This document shows positions 50,401-60,551 of a DNA stretch of 64,000 nucleotides, one piece after another. The stretch is from Mannheimia haemolytica (GTDB lineage: Bacteria > Pseudomonadota > Gammaproteobacteria > Enterobacterales > Pasteurellaceae), in assembly GCA_900638155.1 (NCBI GenBank), contig LR134495.1:1240001-1304000 (forward strand), in the 5' to 3' direction. The notes beneath the pieces are model-generated. The model was not told the DNA's origin and did not search any database. It saw only the letters and a program-made list of their open reading frames with translations. Position 1 is the first letter of the stretch. Every line of letters begins with the position of its first letter. Position numbers and translations under genes: made by a program.

Positions 50401-51919
50401 TGTAATGAATCGCCGCCTACATTTTAGCTATCAAGAAACCGTGGGAACGGAAGGCTCGGCATTAACCGAACAGCTACGCCAACGTTTGGAGAATGCACAA
50501 CGTGAGCGTGAACAGGCTCGAGATCAGTTGCGTCAAGCTCAAGCCCAACTTTCGCAATATAACCAAGTATTAACCGGTTTACGCAGTTCTTATGAGGCGA
50601 AAAGCCAAATGCTACAAGAGCTCATTCGTGAAATTGATGATTTGGGCGTGCGTGGCGATAGCGGAGCGGAAGAGCGAGCCAGATTCCGCCGTGATGAATT
50701 ACAACAACGCTTAAGCCAGCAACGTTCCCGAAAAGGTTATTTAGACAAACAAATTGCGGTGATTGAAGCGGAAATGGATAACCTGAACCGCACCTTACGC
50801 AAAGCCGAACGCGATTACCATACACAACGTGAATTGGTCGTGCAGGCAAAAGCCAGCTGGTGTATTGTGCAACGTTTATCTCGTAACAGCGATGTAGAAA
50901 AACGCTTAAATCGCCGTGAGTTGGCGTATCAATCGGCAGAAGAATTACGTTCGATTTCAGATAAAGCTCTCGGGGCATTACGCACCGCCGTGGCGGATAA
51001 TGAATACCTGCGTGATAGTTTGCGGGCTTCGGAAGATAGTCGTAAGCCGGAAAACAAAGTGGCGTTCTTTATTGCAGTTTATCAGCATTTGCGTGAGCGG
51101 ATTCGCCAAGATATTATTAAAACTGATGACCCGATTGATGCGATTGAGCAGATGGAAATCGAGCTTTCACGTCTAACCAATGAATTAACTAGTCGTGAGA
51201 AAAAACTGGCGATCAGTGCGGAAAGTGTGGCGAATATTTTACGCAAAACCATTCAGCGTGAACAACAACGTATTTTGCAACTGAACCAAGGTTTACAAAA
51301 TATTGCGTTCGGTCAGGTAAAAGGGGTGCGTTTGGTGGTGAATATCCGAGATACGCACGCCATTTTACTCAATGCGTTATCTAATAATCGAGAGGAACAC
51401 AAAGATTTATTCGACAGCCAAAAATTGAGCTTCTCCGAAGCCTTAGCAATGTTGTATAAACGGGTGAATCCACATATTGAGATGGGGCAACGTACACCGC
51501 AAACCATTGGCGAAGAGTTATTGGATTACCGCAACTACTTAGATTTAGAAGTGGAAACGTTCCGTGGCGCAGACGGCTGGATGCGTGCAGAAAGTAGTGC
51601 GTTATCGACTGGTGAGGCGATCGGTACCGGTATGTCGATTCTCTTAATGGTAGTACAAAGCTGGGAAGAAGAGGCTCGTCGTATGCGTGCCAAAGATATT
51701 CTACCGGCTCGCTTATTGTTCTTAGATGAAGCGGCTCGATTAGATGCTACCTCAATTAATACGCTATTTGAACTCTGCGAACGCTTAGATATGCAGCTAT
51801 TAATTGCCGCCCCTGAAAATATCAGCCCTGAACGAGGCACAACTTATAAATTGGTGCGTAAAATTACCAATAACCAAGAGTATGTTCACGTTGTTGGATT
51901 GAAGGGCTTTGCTAAGTAA
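47459..51919 (+). CDS. mukB: Chromosome partition protein MukB (SMC-like ATPase)
   Basis: SMC-like subunit that compacts and segregates the chromosome. It has 1486 residues, as in E. coli. The N-terminal head has Walker [12 protein letters not shown] (about 53-63). Long coiled coils (about 290-640 and 830-1190) flank the hinge around residue 700 ([33 protein letters not shown]). The C-terminal head has the signature [17 protein letters not shown] and Walker [14 protein letters not shown] near residue 1420. The hairpin at 51953-51978 ends the operon. Confidence 0.98.
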   Translation: MIDTTELQTNPQIAPLARPNDVQRGKFLSLTLINWNGFFARTFDLDDLVTTLSGGNGAGKSTTMAGFVTALIPDLTLLNFRNTTEAGSTAGSRDKGLYGKLKAGVCYAVLESFNSRGQRIITGVRLQQIVGRDKKVDIRSFSLQNIPQEQSIISLLTEQVGNKARVLALNELKDQFENSEVQFKQYHSITDYHSFMFDLGVIPKRLRSAADRSKFYKLIEASLYGGISSVITKSLRDYLLPENTGVRQAFQDMESALRENRMTLEAIKVTQSDRDMFKRLITESTNYVSADYMRNANERRGNVQQALEQRKEWYAAKSKILLEQQRFVEFSRESADIAEAEQALEADYNSANDHLNLVMNALRHQEKIERYQDEVEELNIKLEEQQEALEEIAEIAENAQARADEADDHVEELRSQMADYQQALDAQQTRALQYQQAVNALEKAEQLTGLVNLDLNNIEDYHAEFVAQAEDLTDQVFELEQRLSVSDMAKTQFEKAFELVCKISGEIDRLQAWEEARALLSAFPEQKMQAQQAVSLRQKLNDLEQRLQQQQNAQRLVAEFNQKSQQQLNSAEELDAYFEEQQARLEDLEAELSDFVEQRSTQRQQREQLNQQYQQLAKNAPAWHTAQSALARLEEQCGEKFEASQSVMQFMQNMLSKEREATLARDELARKEQLLDEQINRLSQPDGSEDARLNQLAERFGGVLLSELYDDVSIEDAPYFSALYGEARHAIVVRDLEAVKTQLEKLDDCPSDLYLIEGDPSAFDDAVFSAEELGEGVVVKVSDRQWRYSKFPEVPLFGRAAREKHLATLKAERDETAEKHAERAFDVQKCQRLHQHLSQFVGTHLNLAFQENPEMLMQEIAAERAEIERELAQSAGNEQQLRHQLESVKAQLQMLNKILPLASLLADETLEARAQECREQLELAEEDEMFIRQFGATLSQLEPIAAALKSDPALFEQLEADYRRSVAEQKVLQQKVFSLADVMNRRLHFSYQETVGTEGSALTEQLRQRLENAQREREQARDQLRQAQAQLSQYNQVLTGLRSSYEAKSQMLQELIREIDDLGVRGDSGAEERARFRRDELQQRLSQQRSRKGYLDKQIAVIEAEMDNLNRTLRKAERDYHTQRELVVQAKASWCIVQRLSRNSDVEKRLNRRELAYQSAEELRSISDKALGALRTAVADNEYLRDSLRASEDSRKPENKVAFFIAVYQHLRERIRQDIIKTDDPIDAIEQMEIELSRLTNELTSREKKLAISAESVANILRKTIQREQQRILQLNQGLQNIAFGQVKGVRLVVNIRDTHAILLNALSNNREEHKDLFDSQKLSFSEALAMLYKRVNPHIEMGQRTPQTIGEELLDYRNYLDLEVETFRGADGWMRAESSALSTGEAIGTGMSILLMVVQSWEEEARRMRAKDILPARLLFLDEAARLDATSINTLFELCERLDMQLLIAAPENISPERGTTYKLVRKITNNQEYVHVVGLKGFAK

Positions 51920-51949
51920 AATTAGCACATTTAAGCTAAATGTGAATTA

Positions 51950-51988
51950 AAGGATTGCTGATGGAAACATTGGCAATCTTTTTATTTT
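51950..51988 (+). terminator. Rho-independent terminator after mukB
   Basis: GATTGCTGATG (51953-51963), tetraloop GAAA, CATTGGCAATC (51968-51978), then a T-rich tract: an 11-bp stem with two G-T pairs. Confidence 0.85.
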
Positions 51989-52071
51989 CAGAAATTTGGA
52001 AATTTGATTTTGTTTTTACATTTATTTTTAAAATTTTGAAAATAAATGTGTTTTTCTCGGATTTCATTAAT

Positions 52072-53250
52072 ATGAAACTTGCACGAAAAGCTCAACGGAG
52101 ACTATCGTTTCTTAGAGTATTTAGCCTTGCCTTTGCGGCTTTTATGGTAAACACCACCGAATTTATTCCGATTGCGTTGCTTTCAGATATTGCAAACAGT
52201 TTCCAAATGGAACCTTCAGCGGCAGGTATTATGATGACGGTTTATGCATGGGTGGTATTTTCGTTATCGTTACCGCTGATGTTACTTACCGCGAATATGG
52301 AAAGAAAACGGCTGTTGCTGATGTTATTTACGGTGTTTACCTTGAGCCATATTGTATCGGTAATGGCAACGGATTTTTGGATCTTACTGATTTCTCGGGT
52401 ATTAATTGCGATTGCCCACGCTATTTTCTGGTCGATTACAGCATCACTTGCCATTCGGCTTGCCCCGAAAGATAAGAAAAAACAAGCGTTGGGGCTACTG
52501 ACATTAGGCAGTTCACTGGCGATGATTTTAGGTTTGCCTCTTGGGCGAATGATCGGGCAAGCCTTAGGCTGGCGGGCAACCTTTGGCATTATTGGTGTTA
52601 TCGCCTTGATTGTGCTAATGATGATTTGGCGGTTGCTGCCTTATTTACCAAGCAAAAATGCAGGCTCGATAAAAAGTTTGCCTTTGTTATTTAAACGCCC
52701 GATGTTAATCGGCATTTATTTGCTGGTGGCATTGATCGTTTCAGGACATTTTACCGCTTACAGCTATATTGAGCCGTTTATGATTAAAATCAGTTCGGTG
52801 AGTGTGGAAAACACCACATTTATTTTGCTGGTTTTTGGCTTAGCAGGTGTGGTGGCAAGTTTTTTATTTGGTCGCTTATATGGAAAAGGCCCGAATAAAT
52901 TTATCTTAACTGGAATTGCCATTATTATGTTCAGCCAGCTTTGTTTACTGTTTTTGAGTGGGTCAACAGTTGCGATGTTTATGCTCGCTTTTTTATGGGG
53001 AATTGGTATTACCGGAATGAGCATTGCGTTACAAATAAAGGTACTTGAACTTGCCCCTGATGCTACTGATGTCGCAACGGCAATTTTTTCCGGCACTTAT
53101 AATTTAGGCATTGGTGGTGGAGCATTACTGGGGAGTGCCGCCATTCAACAACTGGGTTTAGCTAACATTGGTTTTGTTGGTGGAAGCATTGCCTTTGTTG
53201 CAATGGTTTGGTTTGTGTTTATTAGCCTGAAATATAGGAAGGGTATATAG
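52072..53250 (+). CDS. sotB: Sugar efflux transporter SotB (MFS)
   Basis: Inner-membrane major-facilitator transporter, 392 residues, about 12 membrane segments. Typical DHA1/SotB sequences are FAAFMVNTTEFIPIALLSDIA, WVVFSLSLPLMLL, ISRVLIAIAHAIFWSITASLAIRLAP and GLPLGRMIGQALGWRATF. Family members export arabinose, IPTG and other sugars, and related drugs. The frame is open back to 51955, but that part overlaps the mukB terminator hairpin and encodes an unmatched hydrophobic leader, so ATG 52072 (MKLARKAQRRLSFLRVFSL) is the start. Its ribosome-binding site is weak (GGATTTC). Confidence 0.88.
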   Translation: MKLARKAQRRLSFLRVFSLAFAAFMVNTTEFIPIALLSDIANSFQMEPSAAGIMMTVYAWVVFSLSLPLMLLTANMERKRLLLMLFTVFTLSHIVSVMATDFWILLISRVLIAIAHAIFWSITASLAIRLAPKDKKKQALGLLTLGSSLAMILGLPLGRMIGQALGWRATFGIIGVIALIVLMMIWRLLPYLPSKNAGSIKSLPLLFKRPMLIGIYLLVALIVSGHFTAYSYIEPFMIKISSVSVENTTFILLVFGLAGVVASFLFGRLYGKGPNKFILTGIAIIMFSQLCLLFLSGSTVAMFMLAFLWGIGITGMSIALQIKVLELAPDATDVATAIFSGTYNLGIGGGALLGSAAIQQLGLANIGFVGGSIAFVAMVWFVFISLKYRKGI

Positions 53251-53254
53251 CTAA

Positions 53255-53310
53255 CAAGCGGTCAGTTTTTGCGGAAATTTTGCAAATTTTCCGGTAAAAA
53301 TGACCGCTTG
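53255..53310. terminator. Paired USS forming a bidirectional terminator
   Basis: CAAGCGGTC (53255-53263) and GACCGCTTG (53302-53310) pair, with an inner near-palindrome GGAAATTTTGCAAATTTTCC (53273-53292), between convergent sotB and yejM. Confidence 0.8.
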
Positions 53311-53314
53311 ATCA

Positions 53315-55051
53315 TCACTTCGCAATAAACTGATTGCTCTGTTGAATCATTTGTAAAAACAATGCCAATGGCGGTCGGGTTTCTTTCTCGTGTTCGCCAT
53401 CGCTGTTAAAGTGCTTAAAGTTGCCTTTACGATCGATTTGATACTGCTCGCCATTCGGCATAATCGCCACATTCCATTTGTGATTAGAGCTGGATACCCA
53501 TAAACGTTGGTTCTGGGTGCTTAAATCCATACCTTGTGCATAATCATTCAGCGGATTTTGCACGCCGAAGAATTGGCTCAGTAAGGTTGGCATAATATCT
53601 AAATGGCTTGAAAGGAAATGGTACTCTTTGCTTTCGCCTTGCCAGTAGAACATCATCGGCACTTGAATGTGTTGTTTATCGAAGCTATTTTCTGCCTCAA
53701 TTTCATTTGCAATATCAGCGGTAATAATCACCAGTGTATTCGCTAGCAAGGCGTTTTGGGTTAAATGCTGCCAAATTTCAGCGAATTGCCAATCTAACAA
53801 TTTTGCCTGCTCTTGAGCAGTGTGGGCGACAGGCATTCTTAAGTCTAAATAGCTAAAGAACGGATTTTCCAATGAGCGAGAGCTGATCCAGTTTTTCCAT
53901 TGCCCAATCGCCCCTACATTACTGTGAGCCGTAGGCAATAAAATACCAGAGAAGATCGCCTGATGATAAATCGGGTCGGCAAAACCATTATGTGAAAACA
54001 GCCCTAATTGATAGTCCGATTTTCTAGCGATTTCGATAAGCGGTGACACGGTTTTATCGGCTAAAACGGAATCCAAATATTTACCGCTTAAACTGTAAAA
54101 TAGACCTAATGCACCGGCAGAGGCTGAATCACCACTACTGTAATGCTGCATAAAACGGTGGCTTTGTTGGCTGATTTCTGTCAGCTTAGGCATTGTTTCG
54201 GCATTTATTATCTGTTTAGATAAACCTGATAAATTAATCAGTAAAATATTGGTTGACGGTGTTTTGGTCGCAATCAACGGCGATTTTGGGTAATTCAGAT
54301 AAAAAGTATCTAGTCTGCCGCTTTCTTCAATTTCTTGGTTAAATTCTGCTCGGTCAATAAAGCCGTGTTTTTCTAAGAAATTGCGTGCGGTCATCGGGTA
54401 AGAAAGGGGGTAGTTTGCCCGTTGAGCGGTAATTGGGCGATAAGCATTCATATCTGCCCACGCATAAATTAAATGAGTGGCGGTAAAACTGATTACGAAG
54501 AATAGAGCGACATATTTGCCCCATTTTTGGCGGCTAAAACTACGCAGTTTTTGCCAGCACCAGCGAGAGTAGAGCATCTCTGCCAGTAAAAGCAGCGGCA
54601 TTGGCACAAATAACAGTTGCCATTTACGGGTGAGTTCCCCTTCTTCCGGATTGACTAACAAATCCCATACAAGCGGTGATAAATGCAGATAAAATTGCTT
54701 GAAGACTTCAGTATCCACCAATAACACGGTTTGCCCGATGGTGGCTAAAATCACGGAAAGCCCACGATAGGTGCGATGATTTTTTACAATAAAACTTAAT
54801 GGAAAAAGGATTAACAAAAATCCGGCAAAGACCACAAAACTGAAATGCCCGAACAGGCTGACAAAGAAATAAAGTTTGCCTACCAGAGTGTTCGGCCAGT
54901 CGGCATTGAATGCGTAACGAGAGGAAATGAGTAGCGCCAACACAATATTAAATAGTGCAAACCAATGCCCCCACGTGATTTTCTGTGAGGTCTCTTCTCG
55001 ATATTGGCGAGAATTGGTCGGCAATAAACTGCGTAGGCGTGCAAACATCAT
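53315..55051 (-). CDS. yejM: YejM/PbgA/LapC-type inner-membrane sulfatase-fold protein
   Basis: Regulator of LPS amount in enteric bacteria, acting through LapB and FtsH on LpxC; that role is inferred by family. The 578 residues begin with the DUF3413 domain of five membrane segments (about residues 27-205: WGHWFALFNIVLALLISSRYAF, FFVSLFGHFSFVVFAGFLLILF and others), then a periplasmic alkaline-phosphatase-like domain (TPSTNILLINLSGL, SGDSASAGALGLFYSLSGKY, SYLDLRMPVAH, SSHLDIMPTLLSQFFGV). The nucleophile region lacks the sulfatase Cys/Ser motif, as in non-enzymatic YejM. It starts one base after yejL. Confidence 0.92.
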   Translation of the reverse strand: MMFARLRSLLPTNSRQYREETSQKITWGHWFALFNIVLALLISSRYAFNADWPNTLVGKLYFFVSLFGHFSFVVFAGFLLILFPLSFIVKNHRTYRGLSVILATIGQTVLLVDTEVFKQFYLHLSPLVWDLLVNPEEGELTRKWQLLFVPMPLLLLAEMLYSRWCWQKLRSFSRQKWGKYVALFFVISFTATHLIYAWADMNAYRPITAQRANYPLSYPMTARNFLEKHGFIDRAEFNQEIEESGRLDTFYLNYPKSPLIATKTPSTNILLINLSGLSKQIINAETMPKLTEISQQSHRFMQHYSSGDSASAGALGLFYSLSGKYLDSVLADKTVSPLIEIARKSDYQLGLFSHNGFADPIYHQAIFSGILLPTAHSNVGAIGQWKNWISSRSLENPFFSYLDLRMPVAHTAQEQAKLLDWQFAEIWQHLTQNALLANTLVIITADIANEIEAENSFDKQHIQVPMMFYWQGESKEYHFLSSHLDIMPTLLSQFFGVQNPLNDYAQGMDLSTQNQRLWVSSSNHKWNVAIMPNGEQYQIDRKGNFKHFNSDGEHEKETRPPLALFLQMIQQSNQFIAK

Positions 55052-55052
55052 C

Positions 55053-55274
55053 TTATTTGGTTTTTAGTGATTGTTTTAATGCATCGGCAAAGGCATCAGC
55101 GAGAGCTTCTCTTTGTGCCGGGCTTTGAATATTTTCACTTAAAATGTTAGTTATCATATTGCCTAATGCCATTAAGGATAAATCCACCGGTGCTTTATGC
55201 TTTTCTATGGTGGCGATGAGGTCAGCCAATAGCTGCTCAAATTGTTTGGTGTGGTATTTAGATTTCGTTGCCAT
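55053..55274 (-). CDS. yejL: YejL family protein (UPF0352)
   Basis: 73-residue conserved protein of unknown function: [40 protein letters not shown], matching E. coli YejL. It directly precedes yejM with one base between stop and start; the pair yejL-yejM is conserved across gammaproteobacteria. 55275-55478 upstream holds an inverted USS (55387-55396) and no gene. Confidence 0.92.
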   Translation of the reverse strand: MATKSKYHTKQFEQLLADLIATIEKHKAPVDLSLMALGNMITNILSENIQSPAQREALADAFADALKQSLKTK

Positions 55275-55478
55275 ATTGAAATAAAGATGATCCTATAATT
55301 AGGTACAAATAGTAGCACAAAAATAATAATAAAGTAGCGTTAAGCGTTATTGTTTGAGTGATTTTTGCAAAGTTTTAGCCCAAAATGACCGCTTGTTCAA
55401 TAAATGAGGAATTTTGCAACTATTTTATTTTAATTTGATAGGTGTTTTCTGCTTTCTTTTTTCATAAAAAAAGCTAAA

Positions 55479-55494
55479 ATGAACGGCTGTTCAT
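55479..55494. promoter_or_regulatory. Palindromic operator upstream of the TetR-family gene
   Basis: ATGAACGGCTGTTCAT: two perfect 6-base half-sites ATGAAC/GTTCAT around GGCT, 18 bases before the acrR ATG. Size and place fit the binding site of a TetR-family autorepressor. Confidence 0.65.
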
Positions 55495-55512
55495 TATAGG
55501 CAAGGAGATAAG

Positions 55513-56085
55513 ATGTCTAGACGAAGCGAACCAAAAGAAGAGATGGTAAACCGTATTTTAGCGGCAACCGAGTCGTTAATTGTTCAAGAAGGTTTGCAAA
55601 ATCTTTCAATGCGTAATATTGCAAAAGAAGCAGGGATCGCTTCTGGCACATTATATCTTTATTTTAAAACTAAAGATGATTTGTTGCATTCGTTAGCCGC
55701 TGAACTATTGGCATGCTATAACGGTTATATGGATTTTGACTTTCAGCCGGAGCTTGGGCTATTCGAGCAATATCAAGCATTGATTAAGAAAAAATGGCTG
55801 TTTTTGACCGAACGGTTAGATTTGGTAAAACAGTTTCAAGCAGTGATTGGAATTGACGAATTAATTCGAGAAACCATTGCAGATGAAACTTCGTTTTGGA
55901 ATAAATTAATTCTGGAAGGAAAAAAGCAAAAAATTATTGCCGATCTACCAAATGAGTTACTTTATAGTTTAAGTATCGGTACTTTAGTCGATATCCAATA
56001 TTTGCAAAAGCTGAATCAAGAAATTGAGTTTGAAACGTATTTGGACGAGATTATTTTACGCACTTGGAAAGCCATCGCTTTTTAA
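55513..56085 (+). CDS. acrR: TetR-family transcriptional regulator of the acr locus
   Basis: 190 residues. The N-terminal helix-turn-helix is RILAATESLIVQEGLQNLSMRNIAKEAGIASGTLYLYFKTKDDLL (about residues 13-57), the TetR signature. The C-terminal ligand-binding part is not characteristic. It is followed after 30 bases by acrA and acrB, the H. influenzae acrRAB order, and is preceded by a palindromic operator, so repression of itself and the pump genes is likely. AAGGAG precedes the ATG. Confidence 0.9.
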   Translation: MSRRSEPKEEMVNRILAATESLIVQEGLQNLSMRNIAKEAGIASGTLYLYFKTKDDLLHSLAAELLACYNGYMDFDFQPELGLFEQYQALIKKKWLFLTERLDLVKQFQAVIGIDELIRETIADETSFWNKLILEGKKQKIIADLPNELLYSLSIGTLVDIQYLQKLNQEIEFETYLDEIILRTWKAIAF

Positions 56086-56115
56086 GTTTATTTTTATTAT
56101 GTTTATGGAGAATGT

Positions 56116-57321
56116 ATGACAACGGAAACACAGAAGCCGGGTAAAGGCAGAAAGTTTTTAATTGTACTCACATTGTTAATCGTATTGATTGTGTTTGCCG
56201 CAGTCGTAGGGTTACAAAAAATCGGGGCGATGAAAAAAGCAGAAGCTGCGGCTAATATGCCAGAAGCGGTGAGTGAAGTTACCGCTATGCAAGTGACGAC
56301 CCAAGAATGGACACCAACCATTTCTGCGGTGGGTTATATTCGCCCAAATCAAGGTGCGATGTTAAGTGCTGAAACTTCAGGCGTGGTTAGCCGTGTTTTG
56401 GTCACTTCAGGGCAACGTGTGAAAAAAGGTGATCTGTTGGTAGAATTTGACAGCAGTGTTGAAATTGCAAACTTAAGAGCATCAGAAGCTCAGTTATCTA
56501 CTGCGAAAGCAAATTTTGAACGTTACCGTAACTTGGTTGCATCAAATAGTGCGTCTAAGGCTGAGTTTGATAATGCACAATCTACCTACAACCAATTATT
56601 GGCAAATATTGAAGCATTACGAGCAACTATTAAACGCCGTCAAATTTATGCTCCATTTAGTGGTGTAGCTGGTATTGTGAATGTGAATGTTGGGCAATAC
56701 ATTACAATGGGTACGGAAATTGTGCGTGTGGAAGATCAATCTTCAATGAAAGTACGTTTTACCTTGCCGCAAACTAATTTAGAGCAAATCTCGATTGGGC
56801 AAAAAGTTACAGCGGTGATTGATGCGTTACCTGCACAAACTTTCCCGGCTAAAATTGTAGCGATTGATCCGGCAGTTGATCGTCTAACCGGTTTAATTAA
56901 TGTTGAAGCGGTGATTGAGGAAGGACAAGAAAAATTACTTTCCGGTATGTTTGCCCGTTTAAATGTGGCATTACCGACCCAAGTAGGGCAAGTAGTAGTA
57001 CCACAAATTTCGGTCGCTTACACTATGTATGGTGAAACGGTGTATGTGTTACAGCCATTATCTGATGAAGATAAAGAAATGGTGAATAAAATGGCTGCTC
57101 AAAACCCAAGTTTAGATGTGAATAAAATGTACCGTGCAAAACAAGCAGAAGTTAAAACTGCTGACCGTAAAGGAAATTATGCACAGTTAATCAAAGGCGT
57201 GAAAGCAGGTGATTTAATCGTTACAGGTGGCTTGCAACGTTTAAGCAATAATGCGTTAGTTAAAGTTTCTGATGTCGAAGCGGTAGGCATTACTACACCA
57301 GCAAAAAATAGCAAACTGTAG
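56116..57321 (+). CDS. acrA: RND efflux periplasmic adaptor (AcrA-like)
   Basis: Membrane-fusion protein that links the inner-membrane pump to an outer-membrane channel. It has 401 residues: a membrane anchor (FLIVLTLLIVLIVFAAVVGL, about residues 13-32; no lipobox Cys, so anchored by this helix rather than a lipid), a lipoyl domain (GYIRPNQGAMLSAETSGVVSRVLVTSGQRVKKGDLLVEFD), an alpha-hairpin (about 110-165), and the beta-barrel and proximal domains. AcrB follows after 13 bases. The outer-membrane partner TolC is not in the window. Confidence 0.92.
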   Translation: MTTETQKPGKGRKFLIVLTLLIVLIVFAAVVGLQKIGAMKKAEAAANMPEAVSEVTAMQVTTQEWTPTISAVGYIRPNQGAMLSAETSGVVSRVLVTSGQRVKKGDLLVEFDSSVEIANLRASEAQLSTAKANFERYRNLVASNSASKAEFDNAQSTYNQLLANIEALRATIKRRQIYAPFSGVAGIVNVNVGQYITMGTEIVRVEDQSSMKVRFTLPQTNLEQISIGQKVTAVIDALPAQTFPAKIVAIDPAVDRLTGLINVEAVIEEGQEKLLSGMFARLNVALPTQVGQVVVPQISVAYTMYGETVYVLQPLSDEDKEMVNKMAAQNPSLDVNKMYRAKQAEVKTADRKGNYAQLIKGVKAGDLIVTGGLQRLSNNALVKVSDVEAVGITTPAKNSKL

Positions 57322-57334
57322 TGGAGTGAGTTAA

Positions 57335-60300
57335 GTGAAATTTACTGACATCTTTATTAAACGTCCTGTTTTAGCCGTTTGTATCAGCCTATTGATTACT
57401 ATTTTAGGCTTACAAGCGATTGAAAAATTGCAGGTGCGTGAATATCCGGAGATGACGGTTTCGATTGTGACTGTAAAGGTTAACTATTCAGGGGCTGATG
57501 CAAGTTTAATGCAAGCACTGGTTACCTCACAGTTGGAAGAAGCCGTTGCCCAAGCGGATAATATCGACTATATGACTTCATCAAGTTCACCGAGTACAAC
57601 TACGGTAACAGCGAAAATGAAGTTAAATACTGACCCGAATGCAGCACTTTCTGATATTTCGGCAAAAGTCAATGCCGTACGCTCAAACTTACCGAGTGGT
57701 ATTGATGACCCATCAATTAGTGTCTCAACCGGTTCAAACGATGCGTTAATGTATATCCGCTTTGTCTCTGATGAGTTAAGTACCTCACAGGTTACGGATT
57801 ACATTAACCGCGTGGTAAAACCACAATTCTTTACGGTAAACGGGGTATCGAGTGTTGATGTGTATGGCTCTGTTTTCGGCTTACGCATTTGGCTTGACCC
57901 GGACAAAATGGCAAGCAATAACCTATCAGGTGCGACAGTATTAGGGGCACTAAGTGCCAATAACTTACAAACTGCCGCCGGTAACTCAAACGGCTATTAC
58001 ACGGTTTATCGAAACAAGGTACTTTCTACCACCCCTTCAGTATCAGAACTTGAAGAGGTTACAGTTTCTACCACTAAAGACGGTCGAACTATTAAATTAA
58101 AAGATATTGCTACCGTTGAGCTTGATAAATATCAAGATGTAGCCAGAGCAAGTGTAAGTGGTAAAGATGCGGTGGTATTAGCGGTGTCGGTAGCGGCTAC
58201 GGCAAACTCGTTAACCGTTGCGAAAGATATTTACCCGATGTTCGATCAAGTGGTAAAAAATCTTCCAAGCACCATTCAAGGTGATATTGTGTATGATAAA
58301 ACAGTCGCGATTGACAGCTCAATCCACGAGGTAATTCATACCATTTTAGAAGCGACGGTTATCGTATTAGTGGTGATTATCTTGTTCTTAGGTTCATTGA
58401 GAGCGATGATCGTGCCGGTAATTACCATTCCAATTTCATTAATTGGGGTGTTATTCTTCCTGCAAATGTTTGGTTTCTCCATCAATCTTCTTACCTTGTT
58501 GGCATTAGTATTGGCGATTGGTTTGGTGGTAGATGATGCGATTGTGGTACTTGAAAACGTAGAGCGTCACGTTAAAGAAGGAAAAACGCCGTTTGATGCT
58601 GCTATTATTGGTACGCGTGAAATTGCGTTACCGGTTATTTCAATGACAATTACCTTAGGGGCGGTATATTCGCCAATGGCGTTAATGACCGGTGTAACCG
58701 GCACGCTTTTCAAAGAGTTTGCCTTAACACTTGCGGGTGCGGTATTTATTTCAGGTATTGCAGCATTAACTCTTTCCCCGATGATGTCAAGCAAGGTGCT
58801 AAAAGAACATAAAGAAGGGGAAGAGTCAGCATTTGCTCGTTTTATCCATAAATCATTAGACAAAATGACCAGTTGTTACACCGGAATGCTTAACGGCGTG
58901 ATGGCTGTTCGTGGCTTTATGCTATTTTTTGCGATTCTGATTTTTGCCAGCTTACCAATGTTATTTGGTTCACTTTCCAGTGAAGTTGCACCAACAGAAG
59001 ACCGCGGCTTTGTGGTAGGGATCTCAAATGGTCCTTCAAATACCAACCTAGACTATACCGAAGCTGCATTGGCTCAGTTTAATGATGAAGTGAGCAAATT
59101 ACCTGAAGTTTCATCTTTAATGACTGTTTCAGGCTTTAACGGCACAAACAGTGCATTATCGATTATTGCCTTAAAAGATTGGAATGACCGTACGCGTGAA
59201 CGTGCTGCTATTTCTAATGATGTTGCGGCTATCGGTAAAAAAGTAGTGGGTATGGACGTGAATGCGATTTCATTCCCTGAAATTTCAACCGGTGAAAACG
59301 GTTTACCGTTCTCATTGGTGATCACGACTGCCGATAGCTATGAGAAATTAGCGGTTGTTGCCTCTGAATTCTTGAAAAAAGCACAAACCTCCGGTCAGTT
59401 CTTTTTTGCCAACTTAGACCTAAAATTTGACACGGCAACAATGAATATGAAATTCGACCGTGAAAAAATGGGGGCTTATGGCATCACTATGCAGCAAGTG
59501 AGTGGGACATTAGGGGCATTCTTATCCGGTGCAATTATTACCCGTGTAGATATTGACTCTCGTGCTTACCCGATTGTTTCACAAGCGGTGCGTAATGATC
59601 GTTTAAATCCTGAAGATTTAATGAATTACTATGTCACAACAGCATCAGGCGAATCTATTCCACTAGGCTCATTTGTGACAATGGAATTAAAAACCTCGCC
59701 GTCTTCATTACCTCGTATGAGCCAATTAAACTCTGCCACCATTGGTGGTGTAGTATCAGGCTCAATCGGTGATGCGGTAAATTGGGCAAAAGCGGAATTG
59801 GATCGTAGTTTACCATCAGGTTATCAATATGATTTCCGTGGTGAATCACGTCAATTTATCCAAGAAGGGAATGCAATGGCAATGACCTTTGCCCTTGCGG
59901 TAGTGATTATTTACCTTGTATTGGCGATTCAGTTTGAATCTTGGCGCGATCCGCTGGTGATTCTGGTATCTGTACCGCTTGCAGTAAGTGGTGCATTGTT
60001 GGTGATGAATATCCCAACGGCGATGAAAGGCTTGTTTATGGGGATTGCCGCAGGAACAGGCTCGAAAGAGATGATGGCATTTGCCAACAGTATTTGGACG
60101 GCAGGTTACACCTTAAATATTTACTCGCAAGTAGGTTTGATTACCCTTGTAGGTTTAATCACCAAACACGGTATTTTAATGTGTGAAGTGGCGAAAGAAG
60201 AGCAGTTACTGCACGGTAAATCACGCTATGAAGCGATTTTCCACGCAGCAACCATTCGTTTACGCCCGATTATGATGACAACTGCAGCGATGATCGCAGG

Positions 60301-60502
60301 CTTGATTCCACTCTTATTCGCAGTCGGTGCCGGTGCGATAGCTCGTTTCAGTATGGGAATGGTTATCGTAGCAGGCTTGGCAATCGGGACATTATTCACC
60401 CTGTTTGTGTTACCGGTTATCTACACCTTCTTAGGACAAGAACACAAGCCATTGCGTGAATTTGATGAGGAAAAACATTTCCCGGTCAAAACAGTAGCAT
60501 AA
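57335..60502 (+). CDS. acrB: RND multidrug efflux permease (AcrB-like), with a ~30-residue insertion
   Basis: Proton-driven drug exporter of 1055 residues with 12 membrane segments. It starts at GTG 57335 (MKFTDIFIKRPVLAVCISLLITILGLQAI) after GGAG. The proton relay is intact: Asp400-Asp401 in LAIGLVVDDAIVVLE and Lys944 in LVGLITKHGILM. Close relatives continue from the VSGALLVMN segment straight to LNIYSQVGLIT, whereas here about 30 extra residues (894-924: PTAMKGLFMGIAAGTGSKEM and on) lie between, predicted outside the membrane. Otherwise the order matches H. influenzae AcrB. Confidence 0.93.
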   Translation: MKFTDIFIKRPVLAVCISLLITILGLQAIEKLQVREYPEMTVSIVTVKVNYSGADASLMQALVTSQLEEAVAQADNIDYMTSSSSPSTTTVTAKMKLNTDPNAALSDISAKVNAVRSNLPSGIDDPSISVSTGSNDALMYIRFVSDELSTSQVTDYINRVVKPQFFTVNGVSSVDVYGSVFGLRIWLDPDKMASNNLSGATVLGALSANNLQTAAGNSNGYYTVYRNKVLSTTPSVSELEEVTVSTTKDGRTIKLKDIATVELDKYQDVARASVSGKDAVVLAVSVAATANSLTVAKDIYPMFDQVVKNLPSTIQGDIVYDKTVAIDSSIHEVIHTILEATVIVLVVIILFLGSLRAMIVPVITIPISLIGVLFFLQMFGFSINLLTLLALVLAIGLVVDDAIVVLENVERHVKEGKTPFDAAIIGTREIALPVISMTITLGAVYSPMALMTGVTGTLFKEFALTLAGAVFISGIAALTLSPMMSSKVLKEHKEGEESAFARFIHKSLDKMTSCYTGMLNGVMAVRGFMLFFAILIFASLPMLFGSLSSEVAPTEDRGFVVGISNGPSNTNLDYTEAALAQFNDEVSKLPEVSSLMTVSGFNGTNSALSIIALKDWNDRTRERAAISNDVAAIGKKVVGMDVNAISFPEISTGENGLPFSLVITTADSYEKLAVVASEFLKKAQTSGQFFFANLDLKFDTATMNMKFDREKMGAYGITMQQVSGTLGAFLSGAIITRVDIDSRAYPIVSQAVRNDRLNPEDLMNYYVTTASGESIPLGSFVTMELKTSPSSLPRMSQLNSATIGGVVSGSIGDAVNWAKAELDRSLPSGYQYDFRGESRQFIQEGNAMAMTFALAVVIIYLVLAIQFESWRDPLVILVSVPLAVSGALLVMNIPTAMKGLFMGIAAGTGSKEMMAFANSIWTAGYTLNIYSQVGLITLVGLITKHGILMCEVAKEEQLLHGKSRYEAIFHAATIRLRPIMMTTAAMIAGLIPLLFAVGAGAIARFSMGMVIVAGLAIGTLFTLFVLPVIYTFLGQEHKPLREFDEEKHFPVKTVA

Positions 60503-60514
60503 AATAACTCAGCA

Positions 60515-60546
60515 AAAGGGCGTATTAATGAATACGCCCTTTTTTT
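60515..60546 (+). terminator. Terminator after acrB
   Basis: A 12-bp perfect stem, AAAGGGCGTATT (60515-60526) with AATACGCCCTTT (60531-60542), then a T-run. Confidence 0.92.
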
Positions 60547-60551
60547 GTTGC

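Noticed and set aside
49824..51840. Minus-strand frames inside mukB (several above 100 codons)
   Set aside because: They are antisense shadows of the long mukB reading frame, with no ribosome-binding site and no recognisable domain.
51955..52071. Longer N-terminus for SotB
   Set aside because: The upstream starts fall in the mukB terminator hairpin and the added residues do not match the family.
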